Of a DNA stretch of 64,000 bases, positions 1 to 15,364 are shown piece after piece (the stretch's first letter is position 1; each line of letters starts with the position of its first letter). Origin of the DNA: Onchocerca lupi (taxonomy: Eukaryota > Nematoda > Chromadorea > Rhabditida > Onchocercidae); the NCBI GenBank assembly GCA_028564675.1, contig JAOVVO010000138.1, forward strand, positions 1 to 64,000, read 5' to 3'. The notes beneath the pieces were generated by a model, which made no database searches, was not told the DNA's origin, and saw only the letters and a program-made list of their open reading frames with translations. A program made the translations under genes and the position numbers.

Positions 1-3000
1 TATATATATATATGTATATATTCACTGAATATTACTTTTCTTCGAATAGTTCCTTTTTAATATGAAAGAAAAATCAGAAAGGACCGATAGTAGTCAATTT
101 CTGAATTCGTTTTAAATACATAAAATTATCAGTCCAATAGTTTGCTTTGTTATTCATCAAACGATGACTCATCTTCAAGTCAAGACAGTAAAATGCAAAA
201 CAAAAAAAAAGAAACAAAACAAAAAGATAGAAAGCTTTAAATTGCAATAAGATTTTCAGAACCGGTTATCAGCAAGTAAAATCAGCAATGAAATGTGAAC
301 ATTGTGGACATGCGATTAATTTCTGAACATATTTTTGAGCACCTGATATATACAATATACGCCTAAGAGGTAGGTAACTTTTGCGCACGTACTGAAATAT
401 TTATAAGCATTGTGTGTAAAGGAGTACAAATAGAAGGCCAAGATTATCATCATAAGCATTCTGTCGTTTATTGCACAGTATGCTGAATTTAGGTATGAAT
501 TATGAGATAGGAAGGGGGGTTATCAAGTTAAGAAGAGATTGTGGGGAGGATAATTATTATGAGAAATGTTTCTAGGCTAGCTTGGATGATGTATTATTCC
601 TTGTTCACCATGGATATGCTATGATGAGGTGAGATGAGTGAAACTTCAAGTGCATCATACATAAAGCATCACAAAAGTTGAAATCAATAAATCAGAATTT
701 GGAGATGTAAAATAGATGACAGGGGATGATGAGCAGTGTTGTCAAGCGTTAATCAATTTCAAAGTTATCTAAAAGTGGCATCATCATATTGTCGCTTGTC
801 TGCACTCCGTCCTCCACAACTCATCGACATTACTGCATACTGCACTCATCTCTCTCAACGCGCGTTATTTACTGCTTGCTAACTGCACTATAACTAACCA
901 TCATCCATCATGGATCGATAACCAACGGTTTGGAATACGCGTTAGAGCTATACGATACTACTGGACGAGTGCTTACCATTACTGCAACATTACAGCAGCT
1001 ATCATAACTTCTACTACTCCTCCTTCAATTATTACTACTACTGCTACTATTGCTGTCAAAGCTGCAAATAGAGGAGAAAAATATGATCAATGATAAGGAA
1101 TAAGGAGTAAAATTAAGAGCGAAGTCAGTGCCAAAAGGGGAGAGGTACTTCTGCAATTGATGACAAATAACAACATTGATGAGGGGGAAAGTAAGGCGCG
1201 GAGGAAGCCTCACTTGATTTCGATTTAAAATCAGGAATTGTCATCTATCTACAGCTTCTCATTCTTACTTACGCCTTCTCCCAATTACCTCTTATCTTAC
1301 CATTCGAATTCTAACCGAAAATCATTGAGACGTCCTGAATTTTAAATCTATTTGTCAAGAAGTGCGCAATTGATTGGATATTGTGATCAACAGCATACTG
1401 GTTCGAATTCCATTCACTTATCTGAAGATTAGATGGATAATTCTCTACATAATCATCATTGTACTGCCATTATTGTTGATCGAAAATACTGTGTCCAAGC
1501 ACTTTTTATTAAAGTTCTTGGATACCTTTGAGTGGTAATCATGCGTTAAATCCAATCATACCTGGCTTGTTTATTCTGAGTTATCTTGTTTGAAAGCTAA
1601 CTCTTCGTCTCTTTCTTTTTCTGAATGTCATTCGCCACTTTCTATGTGACTACGAACGATTTACACAAATTCGTTCTTCTTCCTTCACTGTATGCCAAAT
1701 CAAGTTTCTTACTTTTCCTTGATCACATAATTCTTGTGTAGCTGCATCGACGAAATAGCCTGAGGAGATGGCTGCGGTTTTCTTCATTTTCAGAAATCGA
1801 TGACACATTTTAAAAATCGTACCTCTAGCACATTTTTTTCCAGTTGAGAATCCTGACATATGTCTCTTTCTTGGTCCATCATGACATGACTTTAACTTCT
1901 AGGCTAAAGCAATCTACTTGCATATTAACCTATGCATGTTAGAATTTCTTCATTAATCCTAACTATTTTTGGTGTTTAATTCTATTTCTGAGATTCAGTT
2001 TTTAGTCATTTCGTTGCTTCATGAATGATCCGCGGTGACATAATGCCATATACACAGTGAGATAAGTGTGCTTCATGGCTGTCAGGGTTGTTCTTGTCAA
2101 GGTGTTGCGTATGGAGTGATTATGAAATCGTGTACGGGAATCAAAGATATTCATTACCTTGAATATCAGTTTTGTTTTTCAAACAATTCTGGCAGTGATT
2201 TCAACGATTTACTAGCTAGTAGACTGATAAGAGTTGCTCGGAAGGCATTCCTAATATCTTGAATCCGCGAATAAACGAAGAAATTGAGCAGTGAAAGGGT
2301 CATTTAACCATGTGATAATTCGAAATTTTTAGTGGCAAAAAAAAGCCTCAAATTTCAAAAAACTGATTTCAATAAATAAATGCAAAAAAAGTGATTAAAT
2401 TTATGGAAACAAGAACAAACCAATCAGAGAATTATGATAAGTGACAAGAGAACTTTCTAACTGAATATTCAAGCCCTTCATAAGAAGCAGATAGCTAACG
2501 AGAATAAAAGAAAATCTTGTCAAGAAGAGTCTCAAACATTTTGTCCTTTCATTAAAATTCCCATTCTGTCAGTGATGGAACATTTCCAATGCAATAACAT
2601 ATGATCCTCAAGAAATCCTTAACTCTTCCTGAGAAAAGGATCAGAATTCAGAGAGCTCCATTGTGATTTGTTCATTGGAATTCTACATAGACGAATTCCT
2701 GAAGTTAATTCATTTCAGTCTACTGATAAGTTTGCGAATTGGTGAATAGAATGTCTTCAGCGATTTCCAGTACTCACTGGAGCATTACTTTCAGTTTGGA
2801 ATGACTGAACGTAATTGTGACTTAACTCAGATGTCCTAAAGCAGGCAGTTTATGCATGCGTTCGACAATGCCAGCTTTGTGAGTCAAATATTTCGTTGAA
2901 CCAAACGCGTTGTGTCATTTTGAGAAAACATTCGGTTTATCAAATTATCAGTGATCTGAATTAGCTAGATTTCGTCGACTTAACATGTCGTTCTTTCGTT

Positions 3001-3335
3001 CTTTCATAGTGCAATATTGCGGTTTTCCCAAATGTTTAAATGGCATTTATGAAAGGAATTACATATCACAGGGCTGGCCGGTTTAGCAGACATCAGCAGG
3101 ATGTTCTGCTGAATAACTACTCAGTTTTAGGATGGTATCTTATTAATTGAAATGCTGTATAAATGAATTTAAAGAGGTAATGGAATGAAAGGAGCGGAAT
3201 CAAAATAATTAAATCAAGCTTTTAACTTGAATGTAAAAAAATGACTGGAAAGGCGAGATGGTTGTTACCGCTCAATCTCGATGACGATAAATAGATGATA
3301 TATCAGTTGTCCACATACTAAATTTGAATTTTCAC

Positions 3336-3410
3336 CACAGAACAGCCTTCTTTATCGTTTACGAAAACGAAACAGTCCAGAAACAGTCCACAGAACAGCC
3401 TTTATCGTTC
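3336..3410. repeat. Local imperfect direct duplication
   Basis: A block of about 23 bases containing CAGAACAGCC and TTATCGTT occurs at 3336-3358 and again at 3388-3410; the second copy lacks three bases. Between them a decamer beginning AAACAGTCC is itself repeated in tandem (3370-3390). This looks like a small replication-slippage duplication with no visible function. Confidence 0.7.
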
Positions 3411-6400
3411 TTTAAACAATGCAGAGCGACATCTCTTGATAGGTTTTGGTGTTTCAGTTCAACATTATAAAAATTAACGCTCTCTTCCCCGATGGAACAC
3501 ATTTTTTGACCTGAGGAGAATAATTCTCCCAAACAATTAGCTCAAAATTAGCTTTATGCGGAAAAACATAGGAAAGACAGCTCGAAGAGGATTAATGATA
3601 ATTATAGAATGTTCTCTCATACTCAAATAGGAATAGTAAGTATTCTTTCAAAAGCGATAATGCCGCTTCAACCAAATTGTCAAGTGCAGTAAATGTTTTG
3701 GATGTAATATGGACGGAGTTTTATAATATAAAAATAAAATTTCTTAAGCAACAATCTCATTTAAATAACAGAGACTTAATGATATTTATGCGGTATGTCT
3801 TTGTCTACTGGCATATCATTCATACATTCATTCTGCTAATTGTATTGTATTTCATCAATAAACCGTCTTTTTGCATATATCTGTATCTTATTTCAAAACA
3901 TGCTTAATCATATTTGTAGAATTTATAACTCGTTAACAGCTCACCGAGACGTGGAATCAAAAATAACAAACCTTCCCACAGGAAGAAACCATGAAGATCG
4001 TATAATATCAAGTAATATCTTGGAGTATTCATTCCTTGTTTTTGCGCAAAATTTTATTCAAATTTTTGTCGACTACCAGCATGTTCTTATGGCGTGGTAC
4101 ATAAGAACGAATCGTAGAAGTGGTATGCAAAAGTTTCTGTAGTACCAATAATTTACTTGATTTATTAACAAAACTGTCAGAAATAATGTCATACGTCCTC
4201 ATGATAAGATCTTCCATTTCAGAACTTGGTGTACTACAGTTTTTATGAGTTTATTAACTCGCTCTACTTTTCTAGTATAAGCTAGAAATCATGATCACGC
4301 TCATTGCATTGCTGAAACGAAAATTTTTACACTTGATTAGATCGCATTAATTATCACCATTCTTCCCATAAATTTTATAATTTACTTAAAAATAAATAAG
4401 GCTTGCAATATTAAAAGAGAAAAAATTTTTTTAAATCGAGCATGATGACATTAGCTGCCAAAGCCATAAAATCACTTCATTTTCCACATCCCATTTATTA
4501 GCTCGACTCATTCTTCGAATTATTGCTGAAATGGATTCCTCCTGGCTGTACAACTCCTTTTCATTTGTTGCTGGCTCATTTCGATCTGCATATGCATTCA
4601 AGCCAAACGCTAAAATTCTCGAAAAATATGGCCAAAAAGATTAAAATACCCTTTAACAAAAGATTTGGCTTGGCTAAAATATTCTGTAACAAAATAACGC
4701 AACAACCAAAAAATTTCACTGTGATTATGTATGTAAATAGAGTTTGATAATAAAAGATTGCATTTGCGAATAAATTATTAATCGTGATTATTGTTATGGA
4801 ATAATTTTTATTCATGCATGCGAAGGCACTCCGATTTTTTTTCATGCGTATCCACGACAACGCAGGAGAATTTTCTCTGACACTTCATTCATTTTAATTA
4901 TTACACAAAGTTTTGGAAAACACTTGAATCCAGTAGTTTTTGAGATAATATTGGAAGATCTAATTTCATCTTGAAATTACTTACATCTTTTATATCTCTG
5001 TCCTGCTTCTTGCCACTTTTGAGTTTGAAGAAATGACTTTTTTTACATTTGAATGATTGGTTATTTTTTAATTGCTACCTTCGCTTGTCATCATTAATTT
5101 TTCATTCATTTCCTTCAAGAAAAATAAAACGATCGACTAAATTATAAATCTTTCAGAATTCAATTATTTTAGGACACTACATTTTTCATGCATGTAAACT
5201 TTTGATAAATTAAATTTGTTTTTACTATACATTTTAGTAAGCAAAAAAAAAATCATATTTTAATACAGTTAGCATCTAAATACCTTTTTTGGCAATTTTC
5301 CCATGATAACTGTAGCGATAGCTGATAGATTATTTTCATCGTCTTTATTTTCTTTGCTATAATAATTAAATTTCATTTAACGACAGAATTTGCGCTGAAG
5401 TCCTAACTGCTTCTTTCTGCTTCTTCTCTACCTCTGATTTCTTCTTTCTCATCTCGTCATACATTTTTTTCCTGTTTTTAATATTTTCTTAATAAATAAA
5501 ATTTATTGGATGAAATAAAGAAGGAAGAGGAATTATGAGAAGCGGAAAATATAAAAACAAAAATAAAAATAGAAAAGCTATCCTCAATCTTATGTAACTT
5601 CCAAACTAAAAGACAACTTCATTTCTGGAAGAAAGATTGTTTAAAACAAATCACTGAGAACTTTTATTATCAGTATATCATTATGCAAAATATACTATTT
5701 CCAGTAGTGGTCATCTTAACTGATCTTTCATTATCTGCTGCTTACTTCGATCAAGTATTATGGTTTTTCTTTCCCACGGAACACTGCTATATGTTATTAA
5801 TTTATTAGAGGAAGTCAATCAGCATGAAGCAAAAAATGAGCGTTGTACGATTCAACTGAGTGGAAACTAAATTATTTCGTTTAAACTCAAGTTCTGCCCA
5901 GTAACTATAATTGGGCTTTGCATTATCATTATTTATTTTAACTTGTTCATACAAATAAAATGGAAGGATTGCATATAGAAGAATCGATGCGAGTATAATT
6001 TCGACAAATTTTTGATAATGCATCATCATATCATCACCAAATGAATAAATAAATAAATAAAAGTAAAATAGGAGTATTCTAACTAAGAAAGACGCAATCA
6101 GGCTGTAAGAGACAAATCCGTTCATTTCCAATTTGCATTGCAATTTAGAGCTAATAACTACTATTTTGTACAAATAATAGATGGCTTACCAGAAAGTCAA
6201 ATATTTCATGAATGAAATGATTAAAATGATAAAAGAAGGATGGGGAAATATCTGGTTCGATTCATTTAATTGCAACACATTACAGCGATGATATTTTGAG
6301 AAGAAATCAAGGGGTGAATCTTTTTGTCACATTACGAATAGCTTGACTGATAAGGGCCAACAGCAATAATATTGCTGTACTTATAGTTTCACTTTTACTG

Positions 6401-9400
6401 TTATCACTGCAGCCTTATCACCTCTTAGTAATAAATTCCCTCATAATTTCTCAACAACTTTCAACAGCTGATTTTTCAACATTTTCTGAGCTTAAAAGAC
6501 TTTGCTGTTACTTTAAAAAGGAACTGAATTCTAATTCTCCATAAACACTAATAAATGTAAATGATGTTTTGAATTTGAACATAATCCCACAACCTCATTT
6601 GATTTCTTCCCTGAAAATTTGAAAACATCGGAAGTTTACGAATCTAAGAAATGATCCATCCAGTAAAGAGTCACCGAAATATTCAGATAAATTAGGTCTG
6701 AATATATCTGAATATACGTTTCATTACAAGATAGGATTTCTTGAGTCATTACAATGTTTCAAGTAATTCATTGCTTTAACAAAGTTTTCTCTTCAAATAA
6801 ATGCCTCAAAAAACTTGTATAAGTAGTATATAATAATTTGACCTGCTAAAGTTGAATGAAAATTCTGTCGTTAGATGTTTGCGGGAGATTACTTGGAACC
6901 AAGAATGATATGCGTATGTGCTAGGAACAAACAGAAATATTGCCAAAAAAAATTCTATTTTCATCTACTTAGCATTTACCTGCAAAATAATCTACTTTTT
7001 GAAATTTATGTACTTGTGAGGCGAATGATATTTCAAGCAATTTTCTCTTTACTGAGACAAAATCTAAAATTTGGAAATTTCTGAAAAGATGATTAAAATC
7101 ATTTGTTGTAGTTTTGCAAACACAGCTTGTTTTTAATGAACCCTAGTAAAAGTTCCCCATGAAGATCTCGCATTCTTATGATAATTTGAATGGCTTCGGC
7201 AGGATTACTTAAAAGAAAATCATTAGCTCTAATAAAAATAATAATAAATTTCAAAGTTCAAATTCTGGAATTTGTGGGAAGTTTTCACAGAGGTAAAAAG
7301 AAAACAATTCCACATAAAAAAATGGCAAAGATAGCTACACAATTAGAAGAATAAATAAAATTGGAAATCAGGAAACTGAAAAACGGCAAAAAGAGCAAAC
7401 GTTTGTTTAAGAAAGCTATAAATTAAAAGATGAAGATATTTACTTTATATTGATCGCAAGAAAAAATTGCAGTTGAAGGTTCTAGGCTTTGTTCATTTAG
7501 CATCGAATCTGTCCATAATCCATAAATCGCTTGCAATAAAATCATATGGAATTGTTTAAAATACTGACATCTTAACTTTTTTTAAAGACTATAGGATATA
7601 TCAATATGAATTTGTAGGAAGGGCTTCGCCATTCAACGGGTGACTGGTGGGATATTCTTGAAGAATCTCGTTCATTTAAATTTTTATTTTTAATGCTCTG
7701 TTTCATAACTTCCTAATACCATCGATTCGATATCTCTCTGATAATATCTTCAGAACACTGCAGCCAAACATGATCCATCGATATAATTGATGTTTAAGTT
7801 ACTAAGAAAGAAAACTCCATATATTTCTCTAGGAGAAATATGTATTGGCAACGACTCATAATAATCAATGATATTCGTTAATAGCTATTAGAAATAGCTA
7901 AATTTTCAAAAAAAAAAAAAAAAAAAATGTGATTTGTCAGAAAACGTTTAAACGGCACCAAATGATATTTTCCGGAAGAATCACGATGATCTTCCCAAAT
8001 AAATATCGGAATGCATCTTATTATGTACTTAATCAGAATGATCGATTTCTATGTTTGCAAGGATGGAGAAAATGATTAAGAAAACAAGGTTTCCGCATCA
8101 CTTTCTTCGGTATCTCTAACTAAAGAAATTACCATTATTTCAAATTAGAAAAATAAGTTCTGAAGCCAGAAGAGCTCGTCAATGTTGAAAAATAAATAAG
8201 AGATTGAATCGATTGGGACTGTTTGAGTCAGTTTATGAAAAGGAATTGAGATGCATATGATAACTGAAATATTATAAGGAATAAATTGATGGAAGTTTCC
8301 AATTTCTAATATGCAAACTATATTTCTTTATTAAATTTTTAAGCAAATTTTATTGCTGATGGGTGCCTAGTGAAACTTGCTCCCGCGGGTGTTGCAGAAT
8401 AAATTCTCTGGAGTGCACTGTAACACCATTTATTTGTCGTAGATGATTGGTGAGTGAATGCTATGATGTTGTTTCAATTCCTTAAAATACTGCAGTTTCG
8501 TTAGAAGCTCATGAAATTTGGTAGGGTTTATTTCTAGATATATTAAGATCAGCAAATGAAGGATTTTCTTCAATACAAGAGAGTAAATATTTGTTCGATT
8601 ACGTAACTATTCCATTTCAATATCATTATCAATACAATGATTCCCATTTTACAATTTTTGAAATAATTAATAAATCTATTTTCATCAGTGAAGACAATGT
8701 TTTCATTTACTCGATCATTTGTCCTTTTTATCTAAACGCTTTGTTCAATTTATTTATTTGTTTAGCAAGATAGTGATTAAATTTATTTTTAGAAATTACA
8801 GTGCCGCACTATTTTGTGCAATGAATTATTAAAACGAACAGTGGTACTCGTCCATTTGTACTGCATGCATGTGTTTATGAATGGAAGCAAATTTGCACCC
8901 TGCATATTAGTTACAGTCTTAAAATGAGCCTAGAGAACAGCATATTATAATATATCACTGCCCAGACAATGAGATTTCAAAATGTGGAATACATAAGTAA
9001 AATAAATTTTTATTGATACTGAGCTATGGTGTTTATCAAATAAGTTAATCCCTCGCCTGTCGTCTCCAATCAGTCATATTCGGGAGTAGAAAACATTGTC
9101 GAAGAAAAATCAGGCTTCTCTTCAAATTACCAATTTTATTTTTATTTTTTAAGGTTAGATGAAAAGCAGTAGCATAATGTACATCGCACGAATGTTTTTG
9201 AGTTTTGCGCACTACTACAAAAAGTTGCCAAGGACAAATCACATCAAGAACCAAGAAGAATTTTGTTTAAACTTCGTCGAAATTTCGCTATTCGATGTAA
9301 ACTATTTGAGTATTTAACAAACGTACCTATTAGCATGCCAGTAACCAAAGGCAAGTATCCACAAATCTAATGTTTAATTTGAAATAATCTCAGTAAACAA

Positions 9401-10149
9401 GGACTAGTTATTGGAAAATTTGAATAAAACTGTCGGTGCTTGTAATGAGATTAGGGTGAGTAAGAGATTTCGGTGTAAATCAAAAAACAATTTTAAGCAG
9501 CTGAACTGGAAATTCAAAATGCTTCTCCAGATAATCATATATGCAGGCATATATGAATCAAACATGCTTCACATGTCTTTCGTGCATTCTGGTAAAATCC
9601 ATGGCAGCGGAAGAAGTATAGACGACTGTTGTGGTGTTGAAAACGGAGTGCAGCTCACAAGCAGCTGTACAAACGAAATGCTTCCGAGGCAATGCGTTGC
9701 AGGACGCAGGACGACGACGTATCGTTGTCGTCTTCTTTCCATTTCTCAATCTACAGTTATATTTCGCTGCTGTCTGTGAACAAAAAGTGTGGAACTTTTT
9801 GTGATAATGGAGCGGTGTACACAATCCGTCCGCTTATTCATCCATTCTCTCTTGTTTCGCATTCGGACAGATGCTTTTATCAATAGAAGCACTCGTTTTG
9901 TTGGTCTGAAAGGCCATGAGACTGAGGTTCCTTATCATAAGATGAAATTTGAAATGAATTTAAAAAAAAAGGAAAGAAAAACTAAATAAATGTTTCTATG
10001 AGCGACAGACAGTCGTGCCGAACTTTCAGTGCGGGATGTTATATTAGTTGTTAACCATCATATGCGATTGATTGCTTGAAATTCATTTTCTAAGACATTC
10101 ATGTTTCAAAAGAAATAAGTGTTAAATTAAGTTTTTGAAAAGATGTTCC

Positions 10150-10177
10150 ATATATATATATATATATATATATATAT
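10150..10177. repeat. AT dinucleotide microsatellite
   Basis: Fourteen uninterrupted AT units. A simple repeat in intergenic DNA, probably length-polymorphic. Confidence 0.95.
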
Positions 10178-13100
10178 CCTCTTACCCTAATGACTTAAAT
10201 ATCGGAATCATTGCAAGCAAGCGATCAGACTCCTTAAACTACACAGAAAATAGTTGTACTACTTCATTTTTGAAAAGCTGTTTTTTTCACGCTTGCCTAT
10301 TTCTTATGATTGAGTACATTTACAATTTCCAATTTCCCCGGTAGCTTTTTTAGCAGTTAGCTGCATCATTACTGAGATGAACTGGTAGCTGAAACTCTGC
10401 ATTTTGTTTTTGGAATCCGAGAAATTTGCTTTAGTTTATAAAGCTTACCGTTATACAATAGATGACTGAGTTCTCTTGTTTTGAATTTTTTCTTGATGGA
10501 GGATAAATACGATTGATTAGTAATCAAGCATTTTTAGAGTCAAGGGCGATATGGAATGAAAAAGAATAGATGAGAATTATGGACGCAGTTGTTCATACAA
10601 TACAGAAATGTTTTTGCAAGGACACGCTCAACTGTCATCCCGACAGTCCATCATCTTTATTTATCTAGTTATATCCATGTTATCTCAGCTACTCTATATT
10701 TATCTTTCCTTCAAGTTTTTCAACCATACCACGTAAGTTTTATCCCTTTTTACATTCCTCAGCATAAAATTTTTTAATTTTAGCCCACCCATTCATTTTG
10801 AGCTACAGTTCATAATAGTAGCTAAGCCTGTCAATTCTACTAACAACCAATCTCTCGACCGGTCATCTGTTCGGATTTTATCCCTAACAGGATCATATAG
10901 GTTCATGGATATACATGGAAGCCAATCATTGTTACGGTTGTCATCCTATTCATGTTTGCTGACTTAGTATTTTAAAAGTCACTTTTTCCCCTTTTCTGCT
11001 CCAATGGCCAACTATATTTAATTTTTTTAAACAATACGGCCAAATTCTTTTTTGGTAATTATTAATAATATTCCAGTGATCCTCATCCAGTTTCGATTTT
11101 TGCTTTAATTACCTGAAAAAACTGATATCGGTAAAAACTATGCTTTACATGTTACACATAGATATAACAAGTGAAGTATACATCATCTACGAAATTGCAA
11201 TTTTCAGTTTCATGATTTCATAGTCAAATTACAATTACTTTTCTGCTGTAAAAATATTGAGTTCAAAATGATAATTAAATCATTCCAAAAACAATTCTCA
11301 AGGATATGTCATTCTAAGTAGTAGTGCCGCAGGTAACAACAATTGAGTTTACCTGCTCTCTGCTGCTTAACATGACTGTCCATACTTGAACAGTTAATTT
11401 GCCTCATCCATAGAAATTAATTCAATTCAGGATTCATTCCTTTATGAGTACTGTCTAAGCATTTATTCGCTTGAATATTTCAGGGGAGATAGGGAAAACT
11501 GAATAATTGGGAAAATTATAATTGAGAAAAAAAAAGAAGTAAAAAAGCTCGAAAGAAACAATCAGAAATGCGGAAAAAATATCTCCGTCTCATCTCCCAT
11601 CGGAACAGTTTCACATCGTCGAGAAAAAACTATAAGCCTTCAAAATTATCAAGCAAAAATGTGGGATATCAACTGAAACAATCTAAAATAGAGTCCTTCC
11701 CCACGAATTTCTTTGCATCCTCTCTTTGAACATTCTCATTTTTCTCAATTTTTGTGATTTCTTGAATCACAAATGTTGCTTCAATCATCCATCTAATTAT
11801 ATTGCAAAATTAAAATGAGTTCATTATAGGACATTTAAGACATTCGGGTGTCGTATTTCCTTTGTTAAACATATCAATTCCTTTCACTAAATCTTTTTTT
11901 TTTTTTTTTTTTCACCAAGTCATTAGCGATGCTCATATAAGTTTAACAAAAATGGCTCAAAGTTCTGAGATGCTAATATATATGTATTACATATATCATT
12001 CAGGAAATTTTGACTGGTTGATTGGTCAAAAGAACAGCCACTAAAAAACTAGGCAAAAATGTGTTTATGAGGAAAGTTTTTTTCAAAACTGAAATCTATG
12101 GTTCTAACCAGAGACTGATGAAAATAAGATTTCCGATTTAAATTTTATTTCTCCAAAAAATTTAAAAATCGTCTATGAAAATGCATAGCATTTAGCAAAT
12201 TGAAATTTTCGCTCTTTCTATTGATGCCTTTTACCAAACTTTGTGACTAAAAAATGCATAATGCGCTGCTATTCGTCAATAAAACGTTATAGGCGGGAAT
12301 ATGTGATATATATAGAAGTTATGATAGATCACTGATACTCTCTAAAATCTTCTAATTACCGTCAGTTATTTTAAGTAAGTTTTTGTCACTCTTTCTTTTT
12401 AAGGTAAGAAATTTTTGAGACCTGATCATTGAAATCTATGTCTGAAAATGTGAAATGAATCGAAAATCTTTTGACAGAGTTTAATTTATTCGGTTAAGGA
12501 AATAAAATTTTCTATTGTTTCGGTAGGCCATTACTTTATTTTAATATTTTTGGTATTTTTTCTTTGTTAACACATAAGAAATAACAAAAAAGGGAATAAG
12601 GTACAAAAACATCTGTGCCTAATTCCCAAAATTTAATAGCTTACACCTATCTAATCCATTTTGTTGTTTTGTCATAATTATACTTTGCTGCTTACTGTCA
12701 ACGCCAACTAGCAGTTGCTTTAATAAGAAAATTTTAAATTGTTAATTTACTTTAGAACGATGTTCATTTACAATGCTGTGCTACAATGCAAACTTCTTGG
12801 CAGCTAAGTTATGAAGGAACATTTTATCATTTCTTATCGATTTGCCTTCAAATTGAAAAACATGAAAATGCTGCTTATTACCCCGTTATCACTTACTTTG
12901 ACAACTGAAACAATTTTTTCTGATGATCGCGAGCATCACGATCATTATTCATATGACAGACAAAAACTGTAATGAATGACAAAAGGCTAGCTCTTGATCT
13001 TTTCTGAATTCTTTCTATTGCTATTATTTGAAAACAAAAAGTGACCATTTTATCCAAAAAGCAGTCATTCCAAAATTGTGTATTGAGAAAATTTCCTCTA

Positions 13101-15364
13101 GTATTTCAACTTACCATCAAAAAACCGGTGCTAATCCGGAAAACAACAAAAATAGGTTAGGTATATTTGGATAAAATTGACAGTTTATAATAATGCATCT
13201 GTAAAGTTAATTTTTTTCCAAAATCAATGAGATTATCAATGCCGAGTTATGAGCTGCTTGAAATTTAAAAGATAAAGAAGATTTCTTATTTCATTCATAG
13301 AAAATAGATAAAAAAGATATTGAACATGTCATTACTAGAGAATGAGTTTCCCAAGAGAATAAAATACTATATTATCACTTTGAAAGATTTGTTTCATCCT
13401 ACGGCAGTCGCTTATGATTATTTCATGTTACTTTCCCCACGAACTGATGTGGAAACCGGAAGAGATTTAAATAGAACGTAAATTTTCCAATTCATTTTTT
13501 GTAAGCAAACAATAAAGGGTGGATATATTTCAAAACACTTCATTTTTAAAGACAACTTTTGCTGCTTTTTGATTTTTTTGAAGTCGGAGTCGAAATACTG
13601 CCGGGCAGAAGTAAAAATCATTCGAATTATTATAGATTATAAACACTGTGACTATTTCGGATTATAAGTAATTCAGATTTGGAAAGTTTAGGAACTATAA
13701 AAGCAATTAATTAGTGAGGAAGCGTAGTTCAAATGATAACTGAAATTGGTGACACTTTAGATGTGAGGACAAAATAATATTCATAGTCAAATCTGTTAAA
13801 ACTTTCCGGAAAAATATTATCAGTTCGGCTGTGAGAATTTGAATTCATTTTTTGGAGGAAGAGTGTTATTGGTAATTTATAAAAATGTTGAGAAAATGTA
13901 TGAAATGAACTTCGCAAAAAGCCACAGTTGTCAGCTGAAAATATGAGCAATAATTGAAATCTTTTGGAATTATTCCTAAAAAAGAAATGTGTTCACTTGT
14001 TAGCGAGATGAACAAAATTATATAGGAACGGCACCAAAGTGCACTCCTTTATCACTTTAAAATATTCAATGCGATATCATTTAGAATGCCTTACATGATG
14101 ATCGCCCATGGAAGTGCTTCACATTATTCATCGCTTCCTGACTATTAAAGTTGCATTGACCTAGTGATATGTCTACGATTGGTAGTTAATATGAAAGGCA
14201 TGATTCGAAGTAAAACTCATGACCTGATTTGATTGAACGTAGGAAAACATTGCCTACTACAGATCACGTGAGCGCAAACGGATTGAAATCTCCCTCACGC
14301 TTCGATGAACTTTCCCCACTCCCACACTTTCTGGCCACTTCAATCCCAATTGGCCTAGAAGTATTTCACGGCGTTCGTCCCCCAATTATAGCAGACAAGA
14401 TCAACTGTTTCCTTTAATTTGATTCTGTCCATACTGGCTTGGCGTTTTTTTTGATTTACAAAGGGTATTCTTGGGTTCGAGGAAGGTGATACTTCGTCTG
14501 TTCATTCGTCTATCTCGTCTTTCATGGATTATCATATTTGTATGCACATAAAGCATAGTGGCATCGTTGTTTGAATGTTGACGAAATATATGTCATCTAA
14601 ACTGTGATTAGTGTAGTTTTTTTTATGTCGCATATCAGTTAACTAAGAAGTTTCGAGTAAGAAATGCTTTACTTGGTGGTTGGAAGATAACTAGAAAATC
14701 TACTATGTTATTGTCGAACTGAGTGGAAAGATACTTTTTTATATCTTGGTCAGTAGAATTTTTTTTTCCTTTCTTTTTTCAATTTTTTATGCTAAATGCT
14801 TCCAGCACTTTCCATTTTAATTTCTGTACTGATGATATTGTTGTCTTTATCTTGTATTTATGTTTGCACTAATTGTTCTTTCGTGTTTGTCTTCTTTATT
14901 TGTTATATTATTAAGGCTAGCTAGCCATTGACTACTGATCATCTCATGATGACAGTACAGTTTCAGAGGAGGAACAGCTGCACGCATTAGTCTTCAATAA
15001 TTCCGTTATCTGAATAGTTTAATTTAACCGAATTGTGTGTCAATAATTTGCTCCTAACTGACTAACATTCAACCTTGCTTCATGATATGTTTAAATTTTT
15101 GTATTTTGTTGCATCATCGTGCGATACCCAATGGGAATGTTATGTAAAAAATTCTCTCTAGGCAGTGGAAAATGTTAAAGATAATAATTTTTCATGAAAT
15201 CTTAGAAGCTCTAAGTCTGAAGTAAGATAAATAGGAAATGGTGATTTTTCGTTTTCCAAGACGAAAATGGATGGTAACAGAATGTTATGCGCGATCTAGT
15301 CAGGCAACTGGGAACTTTAAATTATTTATGTTATTTGATTAATTTTAAGAGAAATTTGACAACT

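Larger units (their letters stand above)
1..15286. other. Long intergenic region with no supported gene
   Basis: I see no reading frame here with a recognisable protein motif, and no chain of exons with compatible splice phases. All frames are short, AT-rich and mostly lack an ATG. The region holds simple repeats (a TA run at the left edge, an AT run near 10.15 kb, an A run at 7909-7927), a small local duplication near 3.35 kb, and two patches of higher GC (about 9.59-9.74 kb and 14.25-14.41 kb) that could be regulatory or relics of exons. A hydrophobic frame on the minus strand at 5805-6173 is about as long as chance predicts in such AT-rich DNA. An exon of a lineage-specific gene could still be missed. 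Confidence 0.5.

Noticed and set aside
1388..1402. GGTTCGAATTCC, similar to a tRNA B box
   Set aside because: No A box at the right distance and no foldable cloverleaf around it.
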